50,000 bases of DNA, from positions 1-50,000 of the forward strand of contig DATKWZ010000036.1 in NCBI GenBank assembly GCA_035529315.1, read 5' to 3'. Shown in pieces: positions 26,151 to 34,905 of this stretch. The notes beneath the pieces are model-generated. The model saw only the letters and a list, made by a program, of their open reading frames with translations, ran no database searches and was not told the origin of the DNA. The translations under genes were made by a program, and so were the position numbers. Position 1 is the first letter of the stretch, and the number at the start of each line of letters is the position of its first letter. Origin of the DNA: Anaerolineae bacterium. Lineage in GTDB: Bacteria > Desulfobacterota > Desulfobacteria > Desulfobacterales > ETH-SRB1.

Positions 26151-27970
26151 GCTGAAACCTTTGAAAAATGTCTAATTTTATCTGATCCATTAAATCTGTT
26201 CAGACCGGCCCGTCTATTAACAGGAGTGCCATAAGGCGCATTATGAGTAGCCGGCAGATTCATATAATTCAGGGTTTCAAAGGCAATTTTTTTAAATACC
26301 GGGGCTGCGACAATACTACCAAAATACTGTTGCTCAGGCTCATCAATTACAACCAGGACAGCTATTTCAGGATTTTGTGAAGAAGCAAACCCGACAAATG
26401 ATGCTATATATTTATCTTTGGCATATGTTCCTTTTTCATCAACTTTCTGAGCAGTGCCTGTCTTACCGCAAACAGAATAACCTTCAAGCGCTGCATTGAC
26501 CCCTGTGCCTCCATCATCGGTTACAGATTCCATTATCTTTTTCAAGATTCCGGATGTTTGTACCGAAATAACCCTTCTAACCTCGCAAGGGCCTGAACTT
26601 TTTATCAAACGTCCATTCTGATCCATTATGGCCTGCACAATATAAGGCTTCATTAGAATCCCGCCGTTGGCAATCGCGCAAGTGGCTGTTATAAGCTGAA
26701 GCGCTGATACGGAAATCCCCTGGCCGAATGAAATTGCTCCGGCATCTATTTTTGACCATCGCTTATGTGAAGCCAGGCTTCCGGATGTTTCCCCCGGGCA
26801 GTCTATTCCGCTCTTTTTACCAAAACCAAAATCGCTCAGAGTCTTATAAAGCAAATCCTGGCCGGTTGTTTCAGCAACCTTAACTATACCGATATTGCTT
26901 GAATATTTAACGATCTGCTGCAAGGACATCCAACCATGAGGCTTGGTGTCATGAACAATATCTTTCCCGATTCCGTATGAGCCGTTTTCGCAATAAAAAA
27001 TAGTATTCTGTGTGCATTTCCCTGATTCTAATGCCGCTGCTGCTGAGAAGATTTTCATGGTTGAGCCTGGTTCAAACTGATCGGCTATTGCCCTGTTTCT
27101 CCAAAGCTCCTTTTTAAAACCGCTAAAAGTATTAGGATTAAAAAAGGGATAGTGCGCCATAGCCAATATAGCCCCTGTTTTAGGGGCCATTACTATCGCC
27201 ATCCCGGAATTGGCGGAAAATTTATCAACCGCTTCCTCAAGAGCGCTCTCCGCTATGTGCTGTATTGTCCTGTCGACAGTCAGGATAAGGTTGTTTCCGC
27301 CGAAATCTCCGGCTACTGTTTCCCCGCCGTTAAATCCACGGCCGAATGCATCCTTTAAAACCGTAAATTTACCTGCGTCGCCTTCAAGATAATTGTTATA
27401 ATAAAATTCAATACCTTCCAGACCATGGCCATCGATGCCTGAAAATCCAAGCATCTGTGCAGCAAGGGTTCTGTTTGGATAAAAACGCTTGTTCTCAGGT
27501 ATGAAAGCTATACCTTTCAGCTTTAAATTCTTTACCTGCGTTGCCTCGCTGGGTGTAATATGACGCTTTACCCATACAAATGATCTTTTTTTTAAATTTA
27601 GATTTCTGCAAAGGGAGCTTTCATCAATTTTCAGTGCCCTTGCAATGAGCCTGGCCGTAGTTGCTGGTTCTGAAATATTTTGGGGATATGCTGCTATTGA
27701 TGCCATGTCTATGCTGACTGCTATTTCTCTGTGATTTGCATCATATATGGTTCCGCGCTTTCCCGGGGATATAAAAGATTTTTCATATTGGTCGGCTGCT
27801 TTTTGAGACAGCCACGGACCGCAAAAAACCTGCAGGTATACCGCCTTTGCCCCTATCGCAGCTAAAATAATGCTAAAAATAAAACCAATAAGCATAGAGC
27901 GCACTCCGATACGCCTTTGTTGAAAACCGGTGCTGTTGGTTTCGGATAATATTCGATGTTTTGGTTTCAT
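26147..27970 (-). CDS. ftsI: Septal transpeptidase FtsI (PBP3)
   Basis: A class B penicillin-binding protein that cross-links septal peptidoglycan. It has an N-terminal membrane segment (about 23-45) and a PBP dimerisation domain (about 70-220). The transpeptidase domain has the three active-site motifs: STMK at 303-306, SSN at 357-359, and KTG at 503-505. The length of 607 residues is within range. No PASTA domain is seen. It overlaps ftsL and murE by 4 bp each. Confidence 0.96.
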   Translation of the reverse strand: MKPKHRILSETNSTGFQQRRIGVRSMLIGFIFSIILAAIGAKAVYLQVFCGPWLSQKAADQYEKSFISPGKRGTIYDANHREIAVSIDMASIAAYPQNISEPATTARLIARALKIDESSLCRNLNLKKRSFVWVKRHITPSEATQVKNLKLKGIAFIPENKRFYPNRTLAAQMLGFSGIDGHGLEGIEFYYNNYLEGDAGKFTVLKDAFGRGFNGGETVAGDFGGNNLILTVDRTIQHIAESALEEAVDKFSANSGMAIVMAPKTGAILAMAHYPFFNPNTFSGFKKELWRNRAIADQFEPGSTMKIFSAAAALESGKCTQNTIFYCENGSYGIGKDIVHDTKPHGWMSLQQIVKYSSNIGIVKVAETTGQDLLYKTLSDFGFGKKSGIDCPGETSGSLASHKRWSKIDAGAISFGQGISVSALQLITATCAIANGGILMKPYIVQAIMDQNGRLIKSSGPCEVRRVISVQTSGILKKIMESVTDDGGTGVNAALEGYSVCGKTGTAQKVDEKGTYAKDKYIASFVGFASSQNPEIAVLVVIDEPEQQYFGSIVAAPVFKKIAFETLNYMNLPATHNAPYGTPVNRRAGLNRFNGSDKIRHFSKVSA

Positions 27971-28266
27971 GGAATTATAATAATCTGTTTTAAAGTCGGC
28001 CTTGTCAGATTGAGCTTCCGACTTGCTATTTCTGCAAGCCGTTTCGGAGATTTCAGACTTGCAAGCTCTGTTTTTAATTTGTTTTGCAAGGTTATAATTC
28101 TTTGATTATTATCTATTTCTTTTGTTATCTCATATCCGATCCCCACACATTGAACTCTGCACCAGGTATAAGAAAAAAGTTCGACAATGAAAAACGATAA
28201 CAAAACAAACCAGACTCCTGTTGGTTTTGATTTGCGAAAATTATTTTTTCTTTTTTTAAAACCCAT
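27967..28266 (-). CDS. ftsL: Cell division protein FtsL
   Basis: A small bitopic protein: basic N-terminus, one membrane segment (VWFVLLSFFIVELFSYTW), and a leucine-zipper-type coiled coil (IDNNQRIITLQNKLKTELASL). It lies between rsmH and ftsI, where ftsL is always found. The ATG at 28266 is used; a TTG two codons earlier is equally placed. The identification depends mainly on topology and position, since FtsL sequences are poorly conserved. Confidence 0.85.
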   Translation of the reverse strand: MGFKKRKNNFRKSKPTGVWFVLLSFFIVELFSYTWCRVQCVGIGYEITKEIDNNQRIITLQNKLKTELASLKSPKRLAEIASRKLNLTRPTLKQIIIIP

Positions 28267-28297
28267 TAGCAATCTAACCCTGATAAGTTTTTTTATT

Positions 28298-28324
28298 CAC
28301 CGCAAAGCCGCAGAGGACGCAAAG
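28298..28324. repeat. Octamer-type repeat CACCGCAAAGCCGCAGAGG
   Basis: Three 8-bp units (CACCGCAA, AGCCGCAG, AGGACGCA) in the ftsL-rsmH gap. They are the inverse type of the TTTGTGCC octamers at 1180-1227 (reverse complement GGCACAAA). Confidence 0.6.
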
Positions 28325-28348
28325 AAATTTATTAATAAAGGACTAAAG

Positions 28349-29287
28349 CTATATTTTTTCGCAAGCCCTTAGTTTTGCGCTTCTTGCCATGGGATTGGCC
28401 GCTATCTCTTCTTCAGTAGGCCGCAATACTCTCCTGGTCAAAGAGCGAACAACCCTTTTTGGATTACAAACACATTTTGGAAAGTCCGGCGGACAAATGC
28501 ACTTGCCCTCCAGAGCTTTTATTTGATGTTTTACAATTCGATCTTCAAGGGAATGGAAAGATATTACACAAAGACGGCCTTTGGGCCTTAAGAAATTTAC
28601 GGCGTTTTGCATAAACGAATCAAGCACTTCGAGCTCTCTATTAACGGCAATCCTAAGAGCCATGAACACTCGAGTAGCAGGATGAATTTTCTGAGTAAAT
28701 AAAGATTTCTTTGGGACAGAGTCACATACTATTTGAGCTAACTGCCCGGCTGAACAGATTCTTTTTAGCTTTCTTACCTTTACGATATTACGTGCTATCT
28801 GTTTTGCCCAGCGCTCCTCGCCGTACTGCTTAAAAAGTTTTTTCAGACCTTCTTCATCCATCCTGTTTACCAAATCTTCGGCTTTTACCCGCGAGTTAAT
28901 GTTCATACGCATATCCAGAGGCTCGTCCTTTTTGAAACTAAAGCCTCTGCCGCTTAATTCGAGTTGATAAAAGGAAACTCCAAGATCTAAAAGAATACCG
29001 TCTACTGCATCAATATTTATCTGTGAAAGAATATCCGGAAGATTAACAAAATTTTCGTGAAAAAGACGGACATTTGATTCATATGGTTTCAAGGCCTTGT
29101 TTGCATTTAATATTGCATCCTTATCCTGATCTATCCCGATCAATAACCCGCCGGGGATAATTTTTTCCACAATGGCAAGAGCATGGCCTGAACCGCCAAG
29201 CGTGCAGTCAACATAGGTTTTCCCTGGAATACAATTCAGGAAATGGACCGCTTCACTCAGCATGACAGGAATATGTTTGTATGACAT
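28349..29287 (-). CDS. rsmH: 16S rRNA (cytosine-1402-N4) methyltransferase
   Basis: 312 residues. The SAM-binding motif YVDCTLGGSGHALAI is at about 24-38. The family motifs LLDLGVSFYQLE, RGFSFKKDEPLDMRM and ISFHSLEDRIVK are all present. It methylates C1402 of 16S rRNA together with RsmI. It starts 4 bp after mraZ ends and is the second gene of the dcw operon. Confidence 0.97.
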   Translation of the reverse strand: MSYKHIPVMLSEAVHFLNCIPGKTYVDCTLGGSGHALAIVEKIIPGGLLIGIDQDKDAILNANKALKPYESNVRLFHENFVNLPDILSQINIDAVDGILLDLGVSFYQLELSGRGFSFKKDEPLDMRMNINSRVKAEDLVNRMDEEGLKKLFKQYGEERWAKQIARNIVKVRKLKRICSAGQLAQIVCDSVPKKSLFTQKIHPATRVFMALRIAVNRELEVLDSFMQNAVNFLRPKGRLCVISFHSLEDRIVKHQIKALEGKCICPPDFPKCVCNPKRVVRSLTRRVLRPTEEEIAANPMARSAKLRACEKI

Positions 29288-29291
29288 TGGA

Positions 29292-29738
29292 TTAAAGCCC
29301 TAATTTTGCAATTTCGTTTCCAACATCCTCCTTTTTCATATCATCTTCCATCTGCATCGCTTCCTGCTCATATCTTTCTTTTGACCATATTTCAAAGTGA
29401 GCAATTTGGCCCACAAGCACGATCTCCTTTTCAAGCCCGGCATACTGTCTTAATACCGACGGAATCAGGATACGCCCCTGCTTATCACACATGCAATCAG
29501 ATGCTCCCCCAATAAAAACCCTCCTGAAACGCCGCATATATTCACTGGTCTGGGCCAGGGACAATACTTTGGACTCGATTTCACCCCACTGATCAAAAGT
29601 ATATGCAAACAGAGACCTGTCAAGCCTGGTAACCATTACGCCGTCACCACCGCCATCCTTAATGACATCACGAAACCTTGCCGGAATTATGACGCGTCCT
29701 TTTGAATCAATTGTATTATAGGAGCTGCCCCTGAACAT
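29292..29738 (-). CDS. mraZ: Transcriptional regulator MraZ
   Basis: 148 residues from the ATG at 29738, giving the standard start MFRGSSYNTIDSKGRVIIPARFR; the reading frame extends ten codons farther up but without conservation. Two SpoVT/AbrB-like halves are visible: DSKGRVIIPARF (first) and CDKQGRILIPSVLRQYAG (second). MraZ forms a ring and represses its own operon by binding TGGGN repeats. Such repeats lie just upstream of this start. Confidence 0.95.
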   Translation of the reverse strand: MFRGSSYNTIDSKGRVIIPARFRDVIKDGGGDGVMVTRLDRSLFAYTFDQWGEIESKVLSLAQTSEYMRRFRRVFIGGASDCMCDKQGRILIPSVLRQYAGLEKEIVLVGQIAHFEIWSKERYEQEAMQMEDDMKKEDVGNEIAKLGL

Positions 29739-29744
29739 ATAACA

Positions 29745-29767
29745 CCCCAATTGCCCACTTTTATCCA
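29745..29767 (-). promoter_or_regulatory. Candidate MraZ-binding boxes upstream of mraZ
   Basis: On the minus strand, TGGAT, five bases, TGGGC, three bases, TGGGG lie between the predicted transcription start and the mraZ ATG. MraZ is known to bind TGGGN repeats with 5-bp spacers; the second spacer here is 3 bp and the first box is imperfect. Confidence 0.5.
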
Positions 29768-29778
29768 CTTTTTTTTAG

Positions 29779-29807
29779 ATAAAAGTACATTTCAATCAAG
29801 GTGTCAA
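29779..29807 (-). promoter_or_regulatory. Sigma70-like promoter of the dcw operon
   Basis: TTGACA (29802-29807) and TTTTAT (29779-29784), spaced by 17 bp, read on the minus strand about 40 bp before the mraZ ATG. Confidence 0.65.
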
Positions 29808-29882
29808 GAAAAAAATAAAAAGATTTATATTTTTTATAATGATTTATAAAAGTTAAAGGTAAGAATTTGTATTAATTTTAGG

Positions 29883-29897
29883 TGGGAAATTGTGGGG
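29883..29897 (+). promoter_or_regulatory. Second TGGGN-N5-TGGGN pair, upstream of DUF89-like gene
   Basis: TGGGA, five bases, TGGGG on the + strand is an exact match to the MraZ box pattern. It lies between the divergent mraZ and DUF89-like genes, upstream of the latter's candidate promoter. The rest of the intergenic gap of about 330 bp is AT-rich. Confidence 0.4.
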
Positions 29898-29956
29898 CCG
29901 CATCTCTCTTTCCTCAATTTAATAAATTTTTAGTAAGGCGAATAGAGATCATATTG

Positions 29957-29985
29957 TTGTATTGATAGCATTTATAGTGTATATT
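29957..29985 (+). promoter_or_regulatory. Candidate promoter for the DUF89-like gene
   Basis: TTGTAT (29957-29962), 17 bp, TATATT (29980-29985). The -10 matches well and the -35 moderately. Confidence 0.35.
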
Positions 29986-30007
29986 GTTAATAAGGTATTT
30001 GGTAACC

Positions 30008-30042
30008 GTTGACAGCTTACGGCTATCGGTTCACGGTTGAAA
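30008..30042. repeat. Heptamer array GTTGACA/GTTCACG, five units
   Basis: Units GTTGACA, GCTTACG, GCTATCG, GTTCACG and GTTGAAA, preceded by GGTAACC. This is the same family as the arrays flanking the S23-type gene and the one at 43058-43123. Confidence 0.75.
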
Positions 30043-30069
30043 AAACGTAAGGTAGAGGAGGAGAGAGTT

Positions 30070-31851
30070 TTGAAAAATATTGATGCAAAAAGACCGGTGT
30101 TGCCCCCAAAAACCCCTGAGACCGATGCATGGGTTACAGCATTTTTTATAGAAAACCATATTGACTATTATACCTACCCCGACCATGTTTCCACACCTGA
30201 ACAAATAAGATTCATTGTCTTTACAGAAGAGGATGAGCGGTATTATCCATGTTCAGATCGCATGTTTGAAGCCATAATGAACAGAAACCGGTCGGAATTT
30301 TTACAGAAAAAATATCATGAGATTTTGCAGAAAATGCTTAAAGTTATTGACGGTCAAATAGAGAATACAGATGAAAAAGCCTATCTTGAGTCGCTGATTA
30401 AAATCAAGTACCAGCATGAAACAAGGGATGAAATCATGATACCATCCCGCGTTGAAAAGCGCCTGATGGGAATCTTCTTAAACCGCACCCAAATTGAAGA
30501 CCCTTACATTTATGAAAAAAAACTGCGAAATAGCCGAGCAAATAACGCATTAAGTTCAGATGCCTTAATCAATGCCATGAATCATGGAGATGTTGACGAT
30601 CTGAAAAATTCTCCTTCAACCCTTTCGAGCATTAAAAAAATCTTGCATTATCTGGAACTAAAGAGGCTTCTTTCTCTGTCAGTGGAACATTCTCTGTGGG
30701 AGTCCGATAAAACCGCGTACTTCACGCAAAATGATTACCTTGGTTTTTTTAACCGCCGGTTTTCCGGAAACGGAGTCGAACCCCTGTTTGACTTTTTGTG
30801 CGCTCAGGACAAGGAAAAATCTCTATCCAAAAAAATACTGTGGCTGGCAGATGAAGCAGGAGAGATTATGGTGGATTTCGCCATAATTAATTATCTTATA
30901 AACTTGGGGCATAAAATTATTATTGCTTTCAAAGATGGACCTTTTTTTACCAAGATCGATTATTATGACGCTGTTGAAGATGAAATGTTAAGCGGAAAGC
31001 TTAAAGGGGCATTATTTATTTCTGAAAAAAACCTTGGCAAAAATGAACTCGCTAATATGTTGAGAAGCGATAAAAATATTATCGTTATATCTGATGGAAC
31101 AAGTGAAAATCTCAACCTCCTTCTCGCATCCACAACATTTGCCAGAATTTTCAAAGAGGTTGACGGTGTAATATCAAGGGGAGAGGATCAAAGGCGGCGT
31201 TTCTTTGACGCTCATTTTCAATTTACTCAAAATATATATAACATCTCAGCCGGAAATAAGGGTTCAGTCCTGATAAGTTTTAAGCCCAAACATCCGGCGG
31301 TAATCAAATTTTCTCATGCGGACCTTGAAGAAAAGGCTAAAACAATTATTGATCAAATGAAAGAGTCCCGGGGAAAGGGAATGACGGTAATATTTTACAG
31401 TGGAATTATCGGTTCCATACCAGGAAAAATAGAAATGGCAAAGAAAATAATGTCCGCTTCCATCAGTCTCCTCAGGAAACAGTTTGCAATGACCTTTATA
31501 ATAAATCCCTCGGAATATTATGAGTCAGGGATGGATGCGGATGACCTTATGTATATGTGGAAAATCGTCCAGACAAGCGGCTTTATAGATATATGGCGAT
31601 TTCAGACATATGAGGATATTGTTAAGGTGTTTCAGAGTATGGATAAAAAGGTCCCGCCTGAATGGGTGGGCAAGGATGCCACATTCAGCACAGGATGTAC
31701 AAAAGAAATGAAAATCGCCCTTGAAGTACAGCGGAAATATCCGGAAATGCAAATCATCGGACCGCCGCAGGAAAGGTTCATGCGACGCAAAGAGTACGGC
31801 ATAGGCAAGATGTATGATCAAAGGCTAAGTGAAATCTGCCGGCAAAAATAA
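30070..31851 (+). CDS. DUF89/ARMT1-like protein, divergent
   Basis: I take the TTG at 30070, which has GAGGAGG eight bases upstream (30055-30061); a TTG at 30037 lies inside the heptamer array. The protein has 593 residues. The central part resembles the DUF89 (ARMT1-type damage-control phosphatase) fold: ILWLADEAGEIMVDFAIINYL matches the family DNAGEI motif (here DEAGEI). HKIIIAFKDGPFFTKIDYYDA and VISRGEDQRRRFF follow in the expected order. About 200 residues precede this and about 170 follow, which I do not recognise. DUF89 enzymes are metal-dependent phosphatases acting on sugar phosphates, but the key Asp/Asn set is only partly visible here. It may be co-transcribed with the following two genes (22 bp gap). 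Confidence 0.5.
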   Translation: MKNIDAKRPVLPPKTPETDAWVTAFFIENHIDYYTYPDHVSTPEQIRFIVFTEEDERYYPCSDRMFEAIMNRNRSEFLQKKYHEILQKMLKVIDGQIENTDEKAYLESLIKIKYQHETRDEIMIPSRVEKRLMGIFLNRTQIEDPYIYEKKLRNSRANNALSSDALINAMNHGDVDDLKNSPSTLSSIKKILHYLELKRLLSLSVEHSLWESDKTAYFTQNDYLGFFNRRFSGNGVEPLFDFLCAQDKEKSLSKKILWLADEAGEIMVDFAIINYLINLGHKIIIAFKDGPFFTKIDYYDAVEDEMLSGKLKGALFISEKNLGKNELANMLRSDKNIIVISDGTSENLNLLLASTTFARIFKEVDGVISRGEDQRRRFFDAHFQFTQNIYNISAGNKGSVLISFKPKHPAVIKFSHADLEEKAKTIIDQMKESRGKGMTVIFYSGIIGSIPGKIEMAKKIMSASISLLRKQFAMTFIINPSEYYESGMDADDLMYMWKIVQTSGFIDIWRFQTYEDIVKVFQSMDKKVPPEWVGKDATFSTGCTKEMKIALEVQRKYPEMQIIGPPQERFMRRKEYGIGKMYDQRLSEICRQK

Positions 31852-31873
31852 GCTTTTATTGTAGGACGACAAA

Positions 31874-32893
31874 TTGGAACTCACGATAATCATCAAAATC
31901 AGCATAATATTTTTTCTGCTGATTATTTCCGGTTTTTTCTCCGGATCGGAGACCGCTCTATTTTCTCTCTCGCTAATGCAGCGTGAACGCATAAGAAAAA
32001 GTAAAAATAAAAGCGCCGCTCTGATTGACAAACTTCTTATGCATCCGAAACAGCTTATAATTACAATCCTTATCGGCAACGATCTTGTAAATATAGCCGC
32101 ATCCGTTGTTGCAACGTATCTCTTTGTATCCATGATAGGCGAACAGGGCAAATGGGTTACAATTGCCATCATGACCCCTGTGACTCTGTTATTTGCCGAG
32201 GTAATACCAAAGATATTTTCAGCAGCCCATAATGAGCGTGTCGCCCCCTTTGTATCAAAGCCTCTTGATATTTTCGGAAGATTAATTTCACCTCTGAGGT
32301 GGGTTTTCAATTATGTCGCAAACTCCATCATAAAACTATCAGGCGCTGAAAGAAGAAAAGCTTTGCCTGCCATTATGGAAGATGATTTTCGCGACATGGT
32401 TGATCTGAGCCACAAAGAGGGGGAGCTGAAAAAGATGGAAAAGGAGCTTATCCACAATGTTTTCGAGTTTAGCGACACCCGTGTCTTTGAGGTCATGACC
32501 CCCCTGAAAAAAATGTTCTGCCTGACCGAAGATATGGATATAGACACGATTTTAAAACATATTAAGGAGATCCACTTCTCCAGGATCCCGGTTCGCGAAG
32601 AAACTGCTGATAAAATTACTGGGATTCTTTATGTAAAGGATCTGTTAAAGGTTAAAATTAAAAAGATCGACGGCAAAACAAAACTTTTGCCGAAAATATG
32701 CAGAAAACCATTTTTTATACCTGAAACAAAAATGGTTGATGAGCTCTTTTATACCTTAAAGCAGAAGCATACACATATTGCTATCTGCCTGAATGAGCAG
32801 GGAATGGTTTCAGGGCTTGTCACAATGGAAGATCTTTTAGAAGAACTCTTTGGTGAAATCTATGATGAACATGATATGGGTGAAGCTGGATGA
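31874..32893 (+). CDS. CNNM/CorC-type transporter, short form
   Basis: 339 residues from a TTG with AGGA seven bases upstream. A DUF21/CNNM membrane domain (about 1-175; motif GFFSGSETALFSLS) is followed by a pair of CBS domains (about 195-330). The C-terminal CorC_HlyC domain found in most relatives is absent: the protein stops after the second CBS. CNNM proteins export Mg2+ or related ions, and CBS pairs sense nucleotides. It overlaps the next, longer paralogue by 4 bp (ATGA), so the two may work as a pair. Confidence 0.85.
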   Translation: MELTIIIKISIIFFLLIISGFFSGSETALFSLSLMQRERIRKSKNKSAALIDKLLMHPKQLIITILIGNDLVNIAASVVATYLFVSMIGEQGKWVTIAIMTPVTLLFAEVIPKIFSAAHNERVAPFVSKPLDIFGRLISPLRWVFNYVANSIIKLSGAERRKALPAIMEDDFRDMVDLSHKEGELKKMEKELIHNVFEFSDTRVFEVMTPLKKMFCLTEDMDIDTILKHIKEIHFSRIPVREETADKITGILYVKDLLKVKIKKIDGKTKLLPKICRKPFFIPETKMVDELFYTLKQKHTHIAICLNEQGMVSGLVTMEDLLEELFGEIYDEHDMGEAG

Positions 32894-34125
32894 TCAGCCT
32901 GAACATAATTATAATAGCTGTTTGCATCCTTATTCAGGCCTTTTTTTCCGGCTCTGAGATGATGCTGTTAGCTTCAAACAAGCTAAAACTCAGGCAAGAG
33001 ATTGCAAAAGGGTCAAAAGGGGCCAGGCTTGCCCTGAACATGATTAATGACCAGCAATGGTTCCTTGCGACTACCAGCACAGGAACAAATATGTTCGTGA
33101 TAATATCCTCAGTTATCTCTGCTACATACTTTCACCAGCTTTTCGGAATCTATGGCGAACCCTTGGCAATTATTATCATATCTCCCGTGCTTTTGATGTT
33201 TGGAGAAATAATACCAAGAACACTTTTCCAGCAAAATGCAACGAAAATCGCCCCGAGGATCGCCAAGACCCTGTGGATAGCATCACGTATTATATTCCCT
33301 GTTACATATCTGGTTTTTGGGGCCAGCAGGCTGTTTTACGGCCGTTCAGGTCGGGAAGCCTTTAAAAAACAACATCTTATAACCAGAAAGGATCTGGCGC
33401 TGATATTAAGGGTGTCGGGCGAAGAAAGCGATCTTCAGAAAAAGGAAAAAAAACTCATACACAGGGTTTTTCATCTTGCTGAATCGAATGTTGCTGATGT
33501 CATGGTTCCTCTTGTTAATGTCACAGCCATACCAGACACTGCAACAGTAGAGGATGCCATAAAAATAATCGGCCGGACCGGCTATTCCAAACTCCCTGTG
33601 TTCAAAGATAGAATCGACAATCTTACAGGCGTTATATTTGCCAGGGATCTACTCGGTACCCCTGATACTCTGGAAAAAATCGGTCAATTTATGCGCAAAG
33701 CGGTTTTTGTGCCTGAACTTAAAAAGGCTGATGATCTTCTGGTTTCCTTCCAGAAAACTCGCGACTCCATTGCAATCGTTGTTGATGAATATGGCGGAGC
33801 TGTGGGTATTATTACACTTGAAGATATTCTCGAAGAGGTTGTTGGGGAAATCCGGGATGAATACGACAGTGAAACAGGCCAGTTTGTCAGGCTCAGCAAA
33901 AACCGGTTCCTGGTAAATGCTGCAATGGAAATCGAGCAGGCCAATGAAAAAATAAACCTTAATCTTCCCAAAGAAGATTACGAAACAATTGGAGGATTTC
34001 TTCTGAAACAGATGGGAAAGATCCCCAAAAAGGGAGAAATATTAATATACAAAAATGTAAAATATACCGTCATGCAATCAAGCAACAGAACGATTAACGA
34101 AATTCTTATAGAAACTAATCTTTGA
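32890..34125 (+). CDS. CNNM/CorC-type transporter, full-length form
   Basis: 411 residues: DUF21/CNNM domain (about 1-180; motif [14 protein letters not shown]), CBS pair (about 205-325; [23 protein letters not shown]), and a C-terminal CorC_HlyC domain (about 335-408; [16 protein letters not shown] then [16 protein letters not shown]). A paralogue of the gene before it. Predicted role: divalent-cation (Mg2+/Co2+) efflux or homeostasis in the inner membrane. Older annotations call such proteins hemolysins. Confidence 0.88.
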   Translation: MISLNIIIIAVCILIQAFFSGSEMMLLASNKLKLRQEIAKGSKGARLALNMINDQQWFLATTSTGTNMFVIISSVISATYFHQLFGIYGEPLAIIIISPVLLMFGEIIPRTLFQQNATKIAPRIAKTLWIASRIIFPVTYLVFGASRLFYGRSGREAFKKQHLITRKDLALILRVSGEESDLQKKEKKLIHRVFHLAESNVADVMVPLVNVTAIPDTATVEDAIKIIGRTGYSKLPVFKDRIDNLTGVIFARDLLGTPDTLEKIGQFMRKAVFVPELKKADDLLVSFQKTRDSIAIVVDEYGGAVGIITLEDILEEVVGEIRDEYDSETGQFVRLSKNRFLVNAAMEIEQANEKINLNLPKEDYETIGGFLLKQMGKIPKKGEILIYKNVKYTVMQSSNRTINEILIETNL

Positions 34126-34143
34126 TGAACTCGAATTCATCAT

Positions 34144-34163
34144 CTTAACACCTAACACTTAAC
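34144..34163. repeat. Heptamer array CTTAACA, three units, at efp 3' end
   Basis: CTTAACA, CCTAACA, CTTAAC. On the minus strand this array encodes the last codons (Val-Lys-Cys) and the stop codon of efp. It also lies 19 bp after the stop of the convergent CNNM gene. Confidence 0.75.
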
Positions 34164-34721
34164 TTTTACCCGCTCAACATATTGACCTGTTCTGGTATCT
34201 ATCCTGACAAGCTCAGCCTCCTCAATAAATGGAGGCACCTGCACAAGAAAACCTGTCTCAAGTGTTGCCGGTTTTGTGCTCCCCGCGGCAGTATCACCTT
34301 TAACCCAGGGCTCGGTTTTAATAATCCTTAAATCGATAAAGTTGGGAAGCGATATGCCAATCGGTTTTTCTTTAAAAAAAAGCACATTGCAAACAGTATT
34401 TTCCTTTAAGAATTTCATCGACTCATCAACATGCTCTTTGGATAAAAACTCCTGGTCATATGTAGATGTGTTCATGAAACAGTATCCGTTATTATCTGAA
34501 TAAAGATATTCCATTTCACGTTCTTCAAGATTAGCCTCCTGGAATTTCTCGCTTGATCTGAATGTCCGATCAAACTGAACTCCTGTAAGCATGTTTTTTA
34601 ACTTACACTTATAGAGAGAATGCCCCTTACCGGGTTTTAGAAAGGCAAATCGAACTATTACATATGGATCTCCATCCAACTCAATTTTAAGACCTTTTCT
34701 CAGGTCACTGCTTTCAAGCAT
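34152..34721 (-). CDS. efp: Translation elongation factor P
   Basis: 189 residues in the three-domain EF-P layout. The domain I loop contains the modifiable lysine (KPGKGH, Lys32). EF-P enters the ribosomal E site and relieves stalling on polyproline. No modification genes (epmA/epmB, earP) are in the window. The ATG has AAGGAGG upstream. The last three codons and the stop are part of a CTTAACA heptamer array, so the C-terminus has been rewritten by a repeat. Confidence 0.96.
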   Translation of the reverse strand: MLESSDLRKGLKIELDGDPYVIVRFAFLKPGKGHSLYKCKLKNMLTGVQFDRTFRSSEKFQEANLEEREMEYLYSDNNGYCFMNTSTYDQEFLSKEHVDESMKFLKENTVCNVLFFKEKPIGISLPNFIDLRIIKTEPWVKGDTAAGSTKPATLETGFLVQVPPFIEEAELVRIDTRTGQYVERVKVKC

Positions 34722-34749
34722 TTATACCTCCTTATTGTTTGATAAATTA

Positions 34750-34896
34750 GTAAAAAGTCTCGAAATCGTCATGCCGGACTTGATCCGGCATCCAGAACTC
34801 ATTGAATTTACTGGATAGCGCTGATGCTTCACTTCGTGTTACTACGTGTCCGGCTTTCGCCGGAATGACGGAAAACGGTGTTTTTGGACTTTTTAC
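34750..34896. mobile_element. 147-bp element with 10-bp perfect terminal inverted repeats
   Basis: GTAAAAAGTC at 34750-34759 and GACTTTTTAC at 34887-34896 are perfect inverses. Inside are CGTCATGCCGG...CCGGAATGACGG and two smaller hairpins: ATGCCGG-ACTTGAT-CCGGCAT and CCGG-CTTTCG-CCGG. The GTCATGCCGG/GCCGGAATGACG motif is of a kind seen as dispersed palindromic repeats in many proteobacteria. It lies upstream of efp and directly after the coiled-coil gene. Confidence 0.7.
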
Positions 34897-34905
34897 AAAG
34901 TTATC

